Assembly: GCF_040054535.1 (NCBI RefSeq)
Contig: NC_090783.1
Location: 4,097,501 to 4,161,500, forward strand
DNA: 64,000 nt
DNA from: Antennarius striatus
Taxonomy: Eukaryota > Chordata > Actinopteri > Lophiiformes > Antennariidae
Direction of reading: 5' to 3'
Part shown: in pieces, positions 63,324 to 64,000 of the stretch
Position numbering within the stretch: the first letter of the stretch is position 1
Layout: every line of letters begins with the position of its first letter
Made by a program: the position numbers and the translations under genes
The notes under the pieces: generated by a model
The model's database searches: none
Seen by the model: only the letters and a program-made list of their open reading frames with translations
Told to the model about the DNA's origin: nothing

Positions 63324-64000
63324 TGCACAGATATACATTAATACAGGAAATGTGGAATTTAAAGGCATGTGGAACATTCCACTAGACGGTTAGTATGCAT
63401 AGGTGCCGCAAAAAAAGAAGAAAAAAAAACATTGCCTAACTATACAAAAATAAATGAATCTACTTCCTGGACAGACTGCTGCTTCTTCTTCACTTTGTTT
63501 GGGGCCTGTTTGTTTGTTTGTTTACAGCCACGTGGGGCTCTGGAAAATGCACTGAAAGGACACGCCAGCAGCATCAGGCAGATCCACAGAGAACAGGTGG
63601 TTCCCATGGAGCAAGCAATGGTGAGCACATCAACCATAGCACACAATTAAATACACACAACAAAATACACACAATAAAACACACACAGAACCTCTGATCT
63701 GTCCAAAAGCAACCTTTTCCTCTATTAATGTAAAAGAACGTGGAGTTTTTCACTCAAACATCTTATAACGGGAATCATTTCATGAACAAACATGTTGTTA
63801 TGTGATTTTTGCACAACTATAGTTAAAAAGTTTAGTAAGCTTGTGTCTATCCGGATACACCTTCAACTTTCTTGTTCTCTGTTTTTCTTCTATTAAATGG
63901 TGACAGAAATATGTCAAAGCGCGGGTAAGCCGCTGTTTGTACACAAAAAATCTGACTGTGTGTGTGTGTGTGCCCTAGTGTTGTTGTTCATGTTCATGTG
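53228..64000 (+). CDS. prom1: prominin 1 (CD133), partial: 5' end through coding exon 19, continues outside
   Basis: Five-pass glycoprotein of membrane protrusions that binds cholesterol; needed for photoreceptor disc formation and used as a stem-cell marker. Exons: 53228-53498, 57193-57254, 57487-57513, 57598-57803, 59028-59148, 59249-59312, 59435-59524, 59868-59891, 60147-60364, 60445-60519, 60611-60674, 60920-61079, 61227-61379, 61722-61845, 61962-62065, 62364-62448, 62565-62711, 62793-62864, 63528-63620; a further 18-nt exon is likely at 63907-63924. Phases agree over 720 codons (human about 865 aa). Visible: signal peptide MLWIRWLVLLLYW; TM1 FLICVAIGVVFLVL followed by the Cys cluster CVCRCCENCGGEMHQRQ; TM2 ILGVLIAYA; TM3 VAVLCMVVLVLAFNILGLL; TM4 SFIFAWMLMAMVTALFVV; two large extracellular loops. 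The final transmembrane segment lies beyond the window. Teleosts have prom1a and prom1b; I cannot tell which. Confidence 0.96.
54075..54119 (+). repeat. LINE 3' tail ending in degenerate (GAATT)n
   Basis: GATAATAAAGTTTTTTGAAT followed by imperfect GAATT/GATTT units. It is closely similar to the tail at 35245-35309 and probably the same family, here inside prom1 intron 1. Confidence 0.55.
57487..57513 (+). CDS. prom1: prom1 27-nt micro-exon (nine residues, likely alternatively spliced)
   Basis: A 27-base exon encoding PENVVLLLQ, with AG before it and GTAATC after it, phase 0 on both sides. It corresponds in position and sequence (human KPETVILGL) to the 9-residue segment that is skipped in the shorter human PROM1 isoform. 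Skipping would keep the frame. Alternative use in this fish is inferred from the human case. Confidence 0.85.
58686..58725. other. perfect 16-bp inverted repeat (hairpin) in a prom1 intron
   Basis: GTGAGAATGCTAAAGT and its exact reverse complement flank the 8-base loop AATAAAGC. Pairing extends outward by about five more bases with one mismatch. It lies in the intron between prom1 coding exons 4 and 5. Confidence 0.9.
58959..59018. repeat. (GT)n microsatellite at a prom1 acceptor
   Basis: GT run ending 9 bases before the TTTCAG acceptor of the exon starting at 59028. Confidence 0.92.
59868..59891 (+). CDS. prom1: prom1 24-nt micro-exon
   Basis: A 24-base exon adding eight residues (AKVENAIK), with acceptor CTAAAG and donor GTAATT. 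Phase 1 on both sides lets it join exons 59435-59524 and 60147-60364 in frame. Skipping would also keep the frame. The human protein seems to lack part of this stretch, so it may be optional. Confidence 0.7.
61195..61222. repeat. (TG)n microsatellite at a prom1 acceptor
   Basis: TG run ending directly at the GACAG acceptor of the exon starting at 61227. Confidence 0.92.
63259..63320. repeat. (CA)n microsatellite in a prom1 intron
   Basis: CA run of about 62 bases in the intron before prom1 coding exon 19. Confidence 0.95.
63907..63924 (+). CDS. prom1: candidate prom1 18-nt micro-exon
   Basis: Eighteen bases coding KYVKAR between an acceptor ending TGACAG and a donor GTAAGC, phase 0 on both sides after the exon ending at 63620. 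The splice signals are good and the frame is kept. I cannot align the peptide confidently to human, and the following exon is outside the window. Confidence 0.5.

Overview
The window looks like nuclear DNA of a ray-finned (teleost) fish. It carries vertebrate multi-exon genes with GT-AG introns, compact introns, very dense (CA)n/(GT)n microsatellites and fish-type interspersed repeats. No rRNA, tRNA, CRISPR array or prokaryotic feature was seen. I assembled every gene by hand from splice sites, reading-frame phase and recalled vertebrate protein sequences. No database search was run.

Layout. 1-5.5 kb: no gene, several microsatellites, one LINE 3' tail. 5.5-16.1 kb, minus strand: carboxypeptidase E (cpe, 9 coding exons, 455 aa). 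17.1-20.5 kb, minus: methylsterol monooxygenase 1 (msmo1, 5 coding exons, 291 aa). 21.2-31.1 kb, minus: Kelch-like 2 (klhl2, 15 coding exons, 588 aa). 31.1-32.9 kb: gene-free junction. 33.0-35.1 kb, minus: Mediator subunit 28 (med28, 4 exons, 179 aa). 35.9-40.4 kb, minus: leucine aminopeptidase 3 (lap3, 13 exons, 519 aa). 41.2-42.9 kb, minus: clarin 2 (clrn2, 3 exons, 233 aa). 44.0-50.6 kb, plus: tapt1 (14 exons, 571 aa). 53.2 kb to the window end, plus: prominin 1 (prom1, first 19 coding exons, 720 codons; it continues outside). Summed exon lengths divide by three with matching phases in every complete gene, which strongly supports the models.

The genes form two conserved-synteny blocks: klhl2-msmo1-cpe (human 4q32) and med28-lap3-clrn2-tapt1-prom1 (human 4p15.3). 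They are fused here at about 31-33 kb. The human neighbours TMEM192, QDPR and LDB2 are absent from their expected places. The genes do not form one pathway: cpe processes prohormones, msmo1 makes sterols, klhl2 is a CUL3 ubiquitin-ligase adaptor, med28 is transcriptional, lap3 trims peptides, clrn2 is a hair-cell tetraspan protein, tapt1 is a ciliary/ER membrane protein and prom1 shapes membrane protrusions.

Mobile DNA is modest: a hAT-type MITE with a perfect 8-bp target duplication, a TA-flanked mariner/pogo-type MITE, a Tc1-like transposase remnant and several LINE 3' tails. The most unusual points are the repeated placement of TG/CA microsatellites directly at splice sites, a series of CTCF-like motifs near gene borders, two perfect intronic hairpins, a string of prom1 micro-exons and an unrecognised coding-like ORF in cpe intron 1. 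I found no convincing previously undescribed system.
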